Positions 22,851 through 34,240 of a stretch of 64,000 bases of DNA are shown here, piece by piece. The DNA lies in NCBI GenBank assembly GCA_019321725.1, contig CM033109.1, positions 16,895,993-16,959,992 on the forward strand, written 5' to 3'. Numbering within the stretch: the first letter of the stretch is position 1; each line of letters starts with the position of its first letter. The notes under the pieces are model-generated. The model was given only the letters and a program-made list of their open reading frames with translations. It made no database searches and was not told where the DNA came from. The DNA is from Paulownia fortunei. Its lineage: Eukaryota; Streptophyta; Magnoliopsida; Lamiales; Paulowniaceae. The position numbers and the translations under genes were made by a program.

Positions 22851-24303
22851 TTAAGGGGGAGGAATACTTATCGCTTTATTAAGGATGTCTGGTTTAGATG
22901 AGGTGTTAGGCTTTGATGTCGATGCATGCCTATTCTTCTCCTTATATTGATATTCCTCTTTCTTGTTATTGAGATTTGACTCGTACTGCTGAGATTTTAC
23001 TTTCTTCACCTTCAAGTTTGCCTCTTTTCCACACTTTAAGGTGATACCCTTGACATGCTCTTTAGGATTTTTCTCTATCACAAGGTAATATCTCTTGAGC
23101 ACACCCCAAGACTATACTTCCAATTTGACCTACTTATATTTTCAAATTCCGTAAGGTTGGCTCATTGCTTTGGAATCTCATTACAGTATTAGTAATAAAC
23201 TTGTCCACAAGGTCTTACAAATTTATCTTCTCTTTGGATAGGTAATCGGGTAGTGGACGTCTTGCCATGCTTTGATTGGCTTGATAAGTGCCTTAGTTAC
23301 CTTGACATTTTCCATGCAAAATTTAGATGATTCCTCCATTTAGGATTGTATGTTTGGGAATAAGGGTTGTTTTCTTGCCTATTGAAATTCCCAATATAAT
23401 TAGCTTGCTCAAATGAGTTCCCCACTTGGCATTCGGTGCTATAGTATCCACCTTCACACAACTCACATGCGATGGTTTGCACGTTCATCATCGAAGCATT
23501 TATGGTATCAATATTCTTGTTTAATGTTTTGATTTAAGCCGAAAGGGCAAAGTATGTGTTGATAGTGTGCACTCCTATTACCTTCTTTCCCAAAGTTTTA
23601 TCCATTTTCCATTGATAACTAAAGTTTTCATCATGATTGTGCATCAATCATGGAATGGTTGGCAGGTGACAAATCATTGTAGAATGTTTGCACTTGAAGC
23701 CATGTAGGTAAACCATGGTATGGGCACCTCCTCAACAAATCCTTGAAACTCTCCTAACCTTCATACAAGGACTCCAAATTAAATCTCACAAATGTAGTAA
23801 TGTCATTCCTCATTTTGGTAGCTTTGGAAGATGAAAAGTACTTAGCAAAGAATGCTTATGTCATGGCCTCCCATATAGTAATCAATTCGACGGATAATGA
23901 ATTAATCCAAATCATTGTCCCTCAAATAAAATGGGAACAATCTTAACCTAATAGCATCGTCAGTCACTCCATTATGTTTAAAAGTGTCAAAAATCTTCAA
24001 AAAGTTTGCTATGTGGGCATTGGTGGCGTTATCACTAGGTAAACCACCATATTGAATCGAAGTTTGTATCATTTGAATAATCACTGATTATATCTCAAAA
24101 ATGTTTGCTTGGATTATAGGACTCCTAATACTACAATTGGTTTCATCGACCGAAGGCTTAACATAGTCCAACAATGATCTATTCTCCATATCTCTCTCGT
24201 TGTTGGCCATTCTTTTCTCTTTTGCTTCCTTTATCAGCAAATAAAGAGTTTTCTCTATTTCTAGATCGTATGGTTCAAGATACAATGTGGATGAATGGGT
24301 CAT
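22851..24303 (-). pseudogene. Gypsy-1 gag
   Basis: A plausible ATG at 24,303 (minus) gives MTHSSTLYLEPYDLEIEKTL, close to the usual LDP-DLEIERT gag start; a second Met lies at 24,210. It is followed by SLLDYVKPSVDE and SPIIQANIFEI. After a stop it resumes at 24,084 (MIQTSIQYGGLPSDNATNAH, LKIFDTFKHNGVTDDAIRLR, LFPFYLRD), the Retrotrans_gag core. The knuckle at 23,491-23,420 reads CELCEGGYYSTEC, so the His of CCHC has become Tyr. A lysine-rich tail is at 23,102-22,851. Gag would form the particle; it is now split by several stops. Confidence 0.8.
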
Positions 24304-24464
24304 GCACTGACAACACCTACAGTGAAAAATAAGAACGCTTAAAGTACTTTGAACAAAGAGAATTAAACAAAGAAAATGAAAACAAAAGCAATGAAATAAA
24401 AATAAAGCAAATAAAATGGTTAAACTACAACTACACAAACTACTTTGATATCACATAAACGTAC
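24304..24464 (-). other. Gypsy-1 short leader
   Basis: About 160 bp between PBS and the chosen gag start. AT-rich, no features seen. Confidence 0.5.
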
Positions 24465-24482
24465 TCCCCGACAACGGCGCCA
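24465..24482 (-). other. Primer-binding site of gypsy-1 (Asp-tRNA type)
   Basis: The minus strand reads TGGCGCCGTTGTCGGGGA, matching the plant gypsy site TGGCGCCGTTGCCGGGGA (complementary to the Asp-tRNA 3' end) with one transition. Confidence 0.9.
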
Positions 24483-24488
24483 AAAACT

Positions 24489-26089
24489 TGGTGACCCCAA
24501 ATTGGTGGTAACAAACCGTAAGTGCACTGTGTCAACAAGTAATAAAGAGTGAGTATAGTATTGTATACCAAGGGAGTGCATGTGTAATTACCAAATATAG
24601 ATTACCGATGCTATATTTGTCCTCACGATATAGTGGTGAATGAATTAAGATGCAACAACTATCATATTTGACTTAAAGTAACTAAGACCCAAGGAGATTG
24701 ATGGATTGAACTCAATACTAAAGAGAGTTAAAGCAATGGTTAGCCATCCTATATGGTTATAAACCTAGCTTAATTATGATTAGGAATAATGTGGGTTGTG
24801 TGATGGTGGGTTTTCCTAACGTAATTAGTGCTATCTCTCGAGTTAGACCAAAAATCTACCCCTAGTGGGCTATCGACACTATCTCTAGCTACAGGCCATC
24901 CTACTAAGAGTGTTTTGGGCTTTATGAATTCCACTAGCTTTCGATTTTCACACCTACCATACGTACCTATACCTATATCTATATAGGGGTCAGTCTGTGG
25001 CATATATTACCCTATCCATTGCTACAACCTCACATTTCGGTCTTAATTACAATAATTTAAATCAACTTGAAATTGGCCAAGTCTCAAGAAGCATTAAACA
25101 TATAGTATATGCTCATCACAACAAAAACAACATTCTAGTCATAATATAAACATCAACTCATAACTCCATTAAGATTATTTTCCAAGTCTTGACAAAAGTG
25201 GTTTAATTCATATTGAAAATAAGTAAGTGTCAAGTGTTTCCAACATCATGATTCTTACAAATTTCTCAAAACTAAGCAAAATGAAAGAAGAAATTAAAGT
25301 AGAAGATTACAACCACTAAGTGATTTTTCACTTTTTCTTCAAAATCTTCAATACCTAATGAAGTTCCTCCTCTTCTTGTCTTCAAATCCCACGCTCCTTG
25401 ATAATGAGTTTGTGTGTTTTTGGTATAGTGTGTGAAGAAATATGGAAAAAAGTATATTTTTAGGTGGAGAGAAAATATGTGTGGGTGATGAATTGTGTTA
25501 GATGATGTGTACATTTTGTGTTGTTAAAGAAATTATATTTAAGCACATGTGTATCTCTCATTTGTGTGATAATTTTGTGTGTGTGTATCTAATAGAGTAT
25601 CACATGGTGTGTGAGGGTGTAGTGGTGTATAACAAGAATGATTCCATGATATGGCTTAGATTGACACTTGTCCTTCAAAATTTGTAAATATTTTTTTTTC
25701 AACTTTGGACCACTCGCACCGCGACTCCACATACCTTGTTTTTAGGTGCTGTGGTGCGGCCTGAGAGGTGTTGTAGCACTTCAAAAATTGTTGTTCATGG
25801 CCCAATTTTGCTTTTTACAATGCAACGCCACTTTAGGGGGTGTCGCGATACCAAACAATACTGTCTATTTTTTCCCTTTGGCGCCATGGTAACACTTCCT
25901 TGGTGTCGCGGCTCGAGATCATTTTTCACCAAACCTAGCCATTTTCACCATATTTTCACTCTTTTCTTTGTTCTCACTTCCTATATACAATTATCACATA
26001 ATAAGGCATAATTATATCGATTATAAGACAAAAACATGTGCAATTGCACTCATGGAGATGTAAAAATGTCACACTTTATGAGCCTATCA
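24489..26089 (-). repeat. Gypsy-1 5' LTR (about 1.6 kb)
   Basis: On plus it runs from TGGTGACCCC to GAGCCTATCA. The part from about 24,765 matches the 3' LTR at 10,800-12,236. The inner edge was placed at TG next to the PBS and could be off by a few bases. It contains the ACCACTCGCACCGCG block shared by both copies. Confidence 0.85.
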
Positions 26090-26097
26090 GGAGTACA
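26090..26097. other. Eight-base spacer between gypsy-1 and copia B
   Basis: GGAGTACA separates the end of the gypsy-1 LTR from the TGTTAGATGG start of the copia-B LTR. The gypsy-1 target duplication cannot be tested because its other end is truncated. Confidence 0.6.
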
Positions 26098-28015
26098 TGT
26101 TAGATGGTTTTCAAAACCACGAGACCCTGAATGAGGTGAAAATTAAAATTTAAAACATGAACTAAATTCATACTAAGGGTTTCCTAGGTTTGATGTAATT
26201 GATCAGTTATGCACATACTTATAAAAATTGTTATCCTTACAACTATCAGAAGTCTTAGGGTTTAATCAAATTATACCTGAAGCTTCCATTTGATGAGGAG
26301 GACTTAGAAACAACTCAAGTCATTGATTTTCACAAACTCTTCAACTTTCCAAAACCCTGTAGAAATGATGGATTCGCCAAAACCCCCAAGCATTGATCCT
26401 CTAAGTGCGTATCCATACCTCAGATGCCCACTCATAATTAAGGCTATGACAATAAGCTTGAATTCAATAGTTCTAGCCTAAGGTGTATTTGTCGATAGAT
26501 GAACTAAATAAATCCCTATTTATTTGTGTGTTTGATTAACCCTTAATTCAATAATGGTTAAAAAATTAATCAAAAGACGAGGAACATTGATTGAGCTTTG
26601 GATAACAATTAAGAAACACTTTCTTGAGAGAGAGATTTTTGCTTGTGAATTTTCGGCCGTAAGGAGGCTTTTATAGCTCCCATTGGTTCCATCTTATAGC
26701 TACCTTTCCTTGCCTAATTGGAAATCCAAGAGGTAAGTCTTTTATCCCTTTCCAAGTCCAACTTAGATATAGATGGTAAGTATTTGATTCCAAGTCAAAG
26801 ACTTATGGTAAGTTTTTTATTAAAAATCCAAGACTTAATTTCCTAATCAATCGTGGAATTTAATTCTTAATTCATCCAATGAATTATTAAGGTCCATAAT
26901 AATTAATTATTTTAAAAAATTAATTACTTATTCCATAATGGACCACCTAATCCAATTAGATCTAATTGATTAATCTAACTAACTAATTCTAATTAATTCA
27001 ACACTTGAATTAATTCACCCTATTTAATTAATCATGTTAATTAAATATAATCAAACTATTGGATCAATTCCTTGGGTAAGAAATAAATTTCTTCGACTTA
27101 GTATGCGACTCCTTAAGTTTACCTATATGCTAGTAGTAGACTCATAACTTTTGTGATTTAGTTGAATAATTAAAACTTTAATTATTCTTAATTAATCAAA
27201 CAAATTAATTAATTATCTTAGAATTAATCCATTAATTCTAAGAACCTCACCAATCATGGTTAACTTCTAACAATATGGCATGAAGACCTAGATATATAGG
27301 TGAAGATGGTGAACCCTTCCAATTATGAATATTATGCAAGTTCGGTCTTACCATCAACTAATCTTCTGATTAGCCTAGGGTGTGTTTTTTTAGTAGAAAC
27401 CCTAATAACAACATTTTATGAAACCATTCCTAGTATCTTGATTCATTGAGGCAAATTAAGAAACTCATTTCCTAATTATTCATCCCAACCATGACCATAA
27501 ATTTTTGAATCAAGCATAGTGGAAATCATAAGATATTCACCCATTCTGCTAGATAATTGATAAGTCCTTTATTGACCATTTATTAACCTCCATAAGCAAG
27601 GATGATGTACCCAAAATATCCCCTTTATAACAATCCTGCAATCAAAGAACAAATCAAAGTACACCATATTGAATATCAGGTTATAATAATGCCTCAAGTT
27701 AAAAGGACTAATTCATGTAATATTGTAATGATTTGACAATCAATATATCATCGGGAAATTTATTTGGGGTTTTTCAGTTTACTTGTTTTCCAACAAGCAC
27801 CCGCATATACGTACTAGTGTCACAATATCGATGTTTATGGAATGAGACACACTCCTTGCGAGCATACAACGTATGTGTAAGTCTTGGTGGGCTAGTCAAT
27901 GTCCTTTTTCAAGAAGCCATCGATTTGGAATAATTTTATGATCATGATCATAGAAGCATACTCTATGATCCCCATCCTATGCGCAACTATGTCCAATAGT
28001 CATGTGTGATCTAGG
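26098..28015 (-). repeat. Copia-B 3' LTR, first part
   Basis: Starts TGTTAGATGG on plus and runs through family blocks (GATGCCCACTC, TTAATTAATT-rich block, GAACCTCACCAATCATGG, CACCCGCATATACG, GTGTGATCTAGG). It is interrupted at 28,015 by solo LTR E; the rest resumes at 29,938-30,069. Total without E is about 2,050 bp, the normal length for this family. Confidence 0.85.
28011..28015. repeat. Target-site duplication of solo LTR E, left copy
   Basis: CTAGG before the TGTTGGG start of E. The right copy, TTAGG at 29,933-29,937, differs by one C/T transition. Confidence 0.75.
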
Positions 28016-29932
28016 TGTTGGGTTCGCTTGATCCTGGGGTAAATATGCCATAACAATTACTGTAATACCACAGATTCTGATGTAATTTTAATGATATCAC
28101 AATTTTCAATGATTATAAAAACAAACAAAAGTTTCAATTTATACCTTTGAGCACTCCGATTATCATAGAGTTTGAAGCAATCAATTGCTAGCCCCTTTCT
28201 GAATCTGGTTTACAGGGATCCAAGCGTCTCCACTCTAAAGTAGTCCACACTTTGAGCAAGAACATAAAATAAAAACTCTACTAGCAATTCTGATTCATTT
28301 ACTATTCTAGTTACTGGGGTGTATTTTGTGAATATTAATTCTTAGTATCAACTTGTGATAAAAGAAATAATAATTTAAAAGAAAGATGGAATTTTTTTAT
28401 TGGAGAAAAAATAGAAGAAAGAAACGATTTTTTCTCTCTTTTTCACTCTTAATGGCCAAATTTTTTTGAGTAAAAATAACTCAAATTTTCAGCCCTTTTT
28501 ATATATAGGAGTGGTCAAAAAACCTAAAGTCCCACTCTTGCAATTTTTGGCCTTCTCTTTTATTGGTTGGAAGATTTTTGGTTGATTCCAAATCTCCCAA
28601 AAATTTCCAACTCTATCTCTTATATCTTCCAAAGATATGTAGATATCTTCAAGAATATCAAATGCTTAGGACTCCATCTTTTCAAACAACCCTTGTGGGT
28701 CTCTCCTAATGGGCCTATTTGAATTGGACTTTTAAAATAAATCCCACAATTAATCCATATAATTGTTTAAGCTCAAATTTAATTAATTAATTCCATCTAG
28801 TCCACCTAATTAAATTAGGCGCAATTCAATAACCCATTTATTTAATTGAGTGAATAATTTAATAACTAAATTAATTTATGGTCTACACAATTATTTGATC
28901 CAATTAAATAATTGTTTCATTTTAATTGGGCTTCCTAATCTTATGAAGTCCAATTAAATAATTCAATTATTAAATTGAATAATTAATTCAACTTCTTGAA
29001 TTAATTTAACTTTCAATTAATTAATCTCCATTAATTAAATAGATCTAACTCCTTGGATCAATTACTAAGTTAGAAATGTTCCATATCAAATTGTGTGTGA
29101 CCTTTTAGATTTACAACTAAGCTAGTAGTGGACTTGCAACTTATGAATAATAATTATTCTGATTAATTAATCTAATTAATTAATTCACTTGAAATTAACT
29201 CCTTAATCTCAAGAACCTCACAAGTCATGGAAAACATCTAGCAAGTGTCTCATGACTACCTAGTTTTAGGTGAATTAGCGAGTGAACCTATTTCAGTTAT
29301 AAGTACCATACACATAAACTCCTTCCGTTGAGTCTAGGACATGGATTAATAGTCAAAACCCTAATTGATTCAATAACTATGATTGCATTTCAAGTTGCAA
29401 TTACTCATGACGAATCGTTAGAAAACCCCATCTAACCTTCATCTTGCCTTGGCTAAGGACTTCTGAGTTATAAATTATGAAAACATAGAAGTTTCACTTC
29501 TTCTGCGGGAAAAGTGATGGATCCTTTGTTGACAACTCACTAACCTCCATACATGTCAATGCAACATCTAACATACTCCCTTTTTGATTGTCAGGCAATC
29601 AGAAGATACATCAAAATAGAATACGACATGCACAAGACTACATGATGCCTCAAGTCCAAGGACTAACCGTGTACTATCATAACATGAAAGTTCTTATTTC
29701 GACAAACAATGTTCTCAATTAAGAATTTTCAGTGGGCCTATTCAGTGTACTTGTTCTCTAACAAGCACTCACATATATGCATTAGCGTCACTACACCAAT
29801 GTCCAAGGAGCGAGACATCCTCCTCATGCAAAATTACCTATTTTATTAATCTAATTTGAAAATGATCGTTTTACAAATACAAGAGTATAAAATATGCCCA
29901 ATCTAATCAGCACTCCGGGTACTACTCTAACA
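28016..29932 (-). repeat. Solo LTR 'E' nested in the copia-B LTR
   Basis: 1,917 bp from TGTTGGGTTCGC to ACTACTCTAACA, a complete LTR of the same family with no internal sequence attached. Both flanks are one continuous B LTR (GTGTGATCTAGG | AGGGACTTTATCTAA, joined in other copies as GTGTGATCTAAGGACTTTAT). It contains a minus-strand TATA-like run near 28,494-28,507. It formed by insertion of a full element followed by LTR-LTR recombination (standard explanation). Confidence 0.88.
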
Positions 29933-29937
29933 TTAGG
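29933..29937. repeat. Target-site duplication of solo LTR E, right copy
   Basis: TTAGG, one transition from the left copy CTAGG. Confidence 0.7.
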
Positions 29938-30069
29938 GACTTTATCTAATTTTATTATCACAAAATTAAGATGAGGATTGGCTTTTTTATTAATGTTAAT
30001 CGAATAAGAATGTATATTTACAAAAGTATAAAATGGTCATTAATTGGCTTACCAAACACTACTCTAATA
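29938..30069 (-). repeat. Copia-B 3' LTR, last part
   Basis: Completes the B LTR: GGACTTTATCTAA through ACTACTCTAATA. The terminal CA (minus TG side) has become TA. The polypurine tract follows. Confidence 0.8.
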
Positions 30070-30226
30070 GTCTCCTACTTGCCCTAGAGTTGCCCATGTA
30101 TCTAAGGCCTATCATCTCAATATGTCCTTCAAATACTCGCTAAGCTAGGGGTTTAGTCAGTAGGTCTGCTATGTTTTCTACTGAAGCCGCTTTATCCACT
30201 TTGATTCACCTTTATCAATAATCTCT
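30070..30226 (-). pseudogene. Copia-B internal remnant: polypurine tract and 3' end of pol
   Basis: On minus, the purine-rich GGGCAAGTAGGAGAC lies next to the LTR. Beyond it the sequence matches A at 31,610-31,770 and C at 53,935-54,090 (GTTGCCCATGTATCTAAGGCC, TTTAGTCAGTAGGTCTGCTA). Homology switches abruptly near 30,226 to mid-LTR sequence of element A, marking a deletion junction. Confidence 0.75.
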
Positions 30227-31609
30227 TGGTAAATCTTATTCACTTATTCAATTTCTCTTATTTTCAAGAGGGCTTCCAACAAGTCTAATTAAACTTGTGC
30301 TTGGACTTCTCCAAGTCCATTGAATTAATCTAATTAATTAAATTAGTTCAAGTCTAAATTAATTGATCTAATTAATTAATTTATTCACACCAATTGGATT
30401 CCTAATCTCATTAGGTCTAATTAAATAGTCCTATTATTTAATTGAATAATTAATTCAACTCTTTGAATTAATTTAATTCTTTAATTAATTAATCCAATTA
30501 ATTAATTATATCCAATCCCTTGGATTATTATAGACTAGAGATGTTCCATTCCAAATTGTGTGTGACCCTTTAGATTCACTTCTAAGCTAGTAGTGGGCTT
30601 ACAACATTTGCAACTTATGAATAACAATTATTCTGATTAGTTAATCAAATTAATTAATCCACTAGGAATTAACTCCTTAATTCCTAGAACCTCACTATCT
30701 GTGAAAACATCTAGCGAGTAATCACGGCAAACTAGTCTTAAGTGAAATAATAAGTGATCCTATTCTAGTTACGAGTATCATACACGTAAAGTCCTTCCAT
30801 CAACTAATCTCCCAATTGAGTATAGAGCATGGATAATAGTCGAAACGCTAATCCACTCAATATCTATGATTTTATTTGAAGTTGCAGTGACTCTTAATGA
30901 ATCATCAAAAACTCTTTTCTGATATTCACTCTGCCTTGGCCAAGGTCTTCCGAGTCACGAACTATGAAAATATAGGAAATTTACTTGTTCTACCCGATAA
31001 GTAACGGATTCTTTGTTGGTGCTCATTAACCTTCATACGCATAAATACAACATCCAACATAACCCCTTTATGATTGTCAGGCAATCAGGGGATACATCTA
31101 AGGAATTACACGTATAAGGTTACCATGGTATCTCAACTTAAAGGACTAGTCGTGTACTATCGTAACGTAGAAATTCTTAATTCGACATCTGGGATTTCCA
31201 ACTAAGAATTTCAAGCAGGTGAGTTTAGTGTACTTGTTCTCTAATAAGCACTCGCATACATGCATTTGCGTCTCAAAGTTATTATCCATGGAATGGGACA
31301 TCCTTGTCTTACGAGCATGCATCATATGCGCGAGTCTTATTGGGCTATTTGATGTCCCTTCTCAAAAATCCCTCGACTCATAACATAGTTTATGATCAAA
31401 TCCATAGAGGCATATTCCATGATCGCCATTATATGCGGGACCATGCCCCATAGCTATAATTAATCTAGAGAATTTATCTAATGTGCAATAAATAAATGTG
31501 AGCCATAAGGTAAAGAAAATACCTTTAATAAATGTATTACAACTGAGAAAGTCTATTAAAAGAGTAAATAATAGCCAATCTAATTGGCGTGCCGGACACT
31601 ACTCTAACA
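30227..31609 (-). repeat. Copia-A 3' LTR, truncated
   Basis: Matches the 5' LTR from about 38,120 to 39,398: GTAAATCTTATTCACTTAT, CCTAGAACCTCACTATC, GACTAGTCGTGTACTATCGT, and the end GTGCCGGACACTACTCTAACA. Roughly the first 830 bp of the LTR (plus-strand left part) are missing. Confidence 0.88.
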
Positions 31610-31624
31610 ATCTTCCACTTGTCC
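31610..31624 (-). other. Polypurine tract of copia A
   Basis: The minus strand reads GGACAAGTGGAAGAT, directly before the LTR start TGTTAGAG. Confidence 0.8.
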
Positions 31625-31639
31625 TACTGTCAATTGCCC

Positions 31640-33060
31640 ATGTATTTTAGGCCCATCTTTTCAAGATATCTGTTAAATACTTTTTGCATTAATGGCTTAG
31701 TCAGTGGGTTTGCTATATTTTATGTCGAGGCAACTCTATCCACTATGACATCGCCCCTACCAATGATCTCTCTAATCAGGTGGTATGGTCTCATTATATG
31801 CTTGTACCATTGATGAGATCTTAGCTCCCTCGCTTGTGCAATAGCTCTATTATTATCACAGTATATCAATACTAGATCAATAATAGATGAAACTACACCC
31901 AACTCTTAGATGAAGTTCCTTATCCAAACAACCTCCTTTGCTGCATCACATACAGTAATATACTCAGCCTTAGTGGTGGAGCCTGCGGTCGTCTCTTTCT
32001 TAAACTCTTCCAGCTAACCGTACCACCATTCAAGGTGAATATGAATCCAGACATCGACTTCACGTCATCTATATTCGATTGGAAACTAGAATCAGTATAA
32101 CTTTCTAACTTCAATTCCCCATCATCGTATACTAAGAAAATATCCATAAACCTTCTCAAGTACTTAAGGATTATCTTCACGGCCTTGTAGTGCTCTTCGC
32201 CTGGATTGGACTGATATATGCTTATGACACTCAGAGCATGTGTGACATCAGGCCTCGTACATAGCATACCATACATTATGCTTCCAATGGCGGATGCATA
32301 AGGTATGCGAGTCATCCTTTCTTTTTCCTCGGGAGTCTTAGGTGACATAGACTTTGAGAGAGAAACACTATGACTCATCAGTAAGAATCCCCTCTTGGAT
32401 TCCTCCATGCTAAACCTCTTTAGCATCTTATCTATGTACATGGATTGGGACAATTCAATCATCCTTCTAGATCTATCCCTATAGATCTTTATACTAAGGA
32501 TGAAGGATGTATCTCCCAAATCCTTCATGAAGAATTGGTTAGACAACCAAGTCTTAGTTGACTGCAGCATCCCTACATCATTCCCAATGAGTAGGATGTC
32601 ATTTACATATAACACAACAAATGTCACTGTACTCCCACTAACCTTCTTGTACACACAAGGTTCATCCGGGTTCTTATGAAAATTAAACATTTTGATTGTC
32701 TCATCAAATCAGATGTCCAGCTTTGGGAAGCTTGTTTGATTCCATAAATTGATCTTTGGAGTTTGCAAACCTTTTGTTCACTCCCAGTAGATATGAAGCC
32801 CTCAGGCTGCCTCATGTAGATCTCTTCCTTAATGTTTCCATTTAGGAAGGCGGTCTTCACATCCATCTGCCATATTTCATAGTCATATTATGCAGATATA
32901 GCAAGCAAAATTCGAATGGATTTAAGCATCGTAACTAGCAAATTTTTTTCTCATAGTCAATTCCTTGCTTCTGAGTATAGCCTTTTGTGACCAATCGAGC
33001 TTTATAGGTTACTACCTCTCTATTTACTCCAAGTTTCCGCTTGTAGGCTCATTTGTAGCC
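31640..33060 (-). pseudogene. Copia-A reverse transcriptase and RNase H
   Basis: Minus strand. RT begins near 33,040 (ARLVTKGYTQKQGIDYE-like), then MDVKTAFLNGNIKEEIYM and QPEGF (32,866-32,800), then after a frame change a 256-codon stretch at 32,690-31,920. That carries the palm box VVLYVNDILLIGND (residues 25-38; YVDD changed to YVND at 32,603), the connection SAIGSIMYGMLCTRPDVTHA, and RNase H ESYTDSSFQSN (catalytic Asp at residue 200). The RNase H C-terminus lies at 31,902-31,720 (LIYCDNNRAIAQA, then HLIREIIGRGDV). It would copy element RNA to cDNA. Polymerase is predicted dead; RNase H is interrupted by a frameshift. Confidence 0.88.
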
Positions 33061-33179
33061 AATGGGAACAATTTCCTATGGGAGGGTCCACCAAGGTCCA
33101 TACCTTGTTGGAGTACATGGAGTCAATCTCGGACTGCATGGCTTCATGCTATTTTCCCAAATTAATGTCCAACATTGCT

Positions 33180-33390
33180 TATCCTAGGTCCTTGAATCAC
33201 TATCCAAGGGGAGAATCTTCTTGCTGTTCTCTAACAAAAAGCTATACCTCTTAGGTAGCTTTGAGATCCTCTCAGATCTCCAAGGAGGTTGTGCATCAGA
33301 AGGTCCAGCCTCAGCCGATGGGACTTTCATTGCAAGATCAATGGTTTTATGTGGTTCTTGAACTTCTTCAAGTTCCACGACTTACCTATT
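33180..33390 (-). pseudogene. Copia-A linker between integrase and RT
   Basis: 64 residues with QPPWRSERISKLPKRYSFLL, matching the R-RSERI-PxRYxFL box that ends the integrase C-terminal extension and precedes RT in this copia lineage. It opens with an acidic stretch, as is usual. Confidence 0.7.
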
Positions 33391-34240
33391 TCTATCTAAT
33401 AGAAACTCCTCCTCTAAAAAAGTGGCATTCCTTAAAATAAACACCTTTTGTTCTGAGGTGCCGTAGAAATAGTATTCAATAGACTACTTTGGATACCCCG
33501 TGAACTTGCATAAATTAGATCTCATATCTAACTTATCTCCCACTTGCTGCTTCACGTAAACAACACACCCTTATACCCTAAGGTATTTTAGTAGGGTGAC
33601 TTGCCACACCACATCTCATATGGTGTTTTAGGCACGACTTTTGATGGCATTCTATTCAAAAGATATACTGTCGTTCTAGGGCATAACCCTAGAATGAAAA
33701 AGGTAATGTAGTGAAGCTCATCATAGATCGAACCATGTCTAATAGAGTTCGATTCCTGCGCTCAGCAACTCCATTGAGTTGGAGAGTAGCAGGTGGAGTC
33801 CACTGCAAGAGAATCCCATTTTCTTTTAGATAACTCAAAAAATTGGCACTCAAGTGCTACCTCCTCGATCTGATCGAAAAGCCTTGATACTTGGTCCAGT
33901 TTGTTTCCCTACTTCATGTCTAAACTCCTTGAACCTTTCAAAGGATTTAGACCTATACCTCAAAAGGTACACAAAACCATACCTAGAAAAGTCATCCATA
34001 AAGGTTATGAAGTAGTGAAAATTCCCTTAGGCACTGACACTTAGTGGCCTACAAACATCTGGATGGATTAAATCCAACACATTCTTTGCACGTTCCACTT
34101 GTCCAACAAATGGAGACTTAGTCATTTTTCCTCTAAGACATGATTCACATGTTAGCAGTCCTTGCTCTCCCCTAAGGTCAAGCAATTATAACTACTTGTT
34201 AATCCTCTTTTAGAAATAAGTCTAGCATGGCAAAGTGTAA
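33391..34240 (-). pseudogene. Copia-A integrase
   Basis: The minus strand shows the gag-pre-integrase end CESCLRGKMTKSPFVGQVER (34,190-34,090), then DLIHPDVCRPLSV in place of DLIHTDVCGPLS, so the first catalytic Asp survives. Next come FMDDFSRYGFVYLL, KAFRSDRGG (second catalytic Asp) and an AERRNRTLLDMVRS-type block near 33,720. The C-terminal part reads MPSKVVPKTPYEMW near 33,640-33,600. Stops occur in several places. It would catalyse cDNA insertion. Confidence 0.8.

Larger units (their letters stand above)
10800..26089 (-). mobile_element. Athila-like Ty3/gypsy element 'gypsy-1'
   Basis: Minus-strand element with 5' LTR 26,089-24,489, Asp-tRNA-type PBS 24,482-24,465, gag, protease, RT/RNase H, integrase, non-coding 3' region, and a truncated 3' LTR 12,236-10,800. 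Domain order gag-PR-RT-RH-IN is the gypsy order. Without the nested copia H the interior is about 7.1 kb. The long LTR and Asp PBS fit Athila-type elements; that lineage name is inference. All coding domains are broken. Confidence 0.85.
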
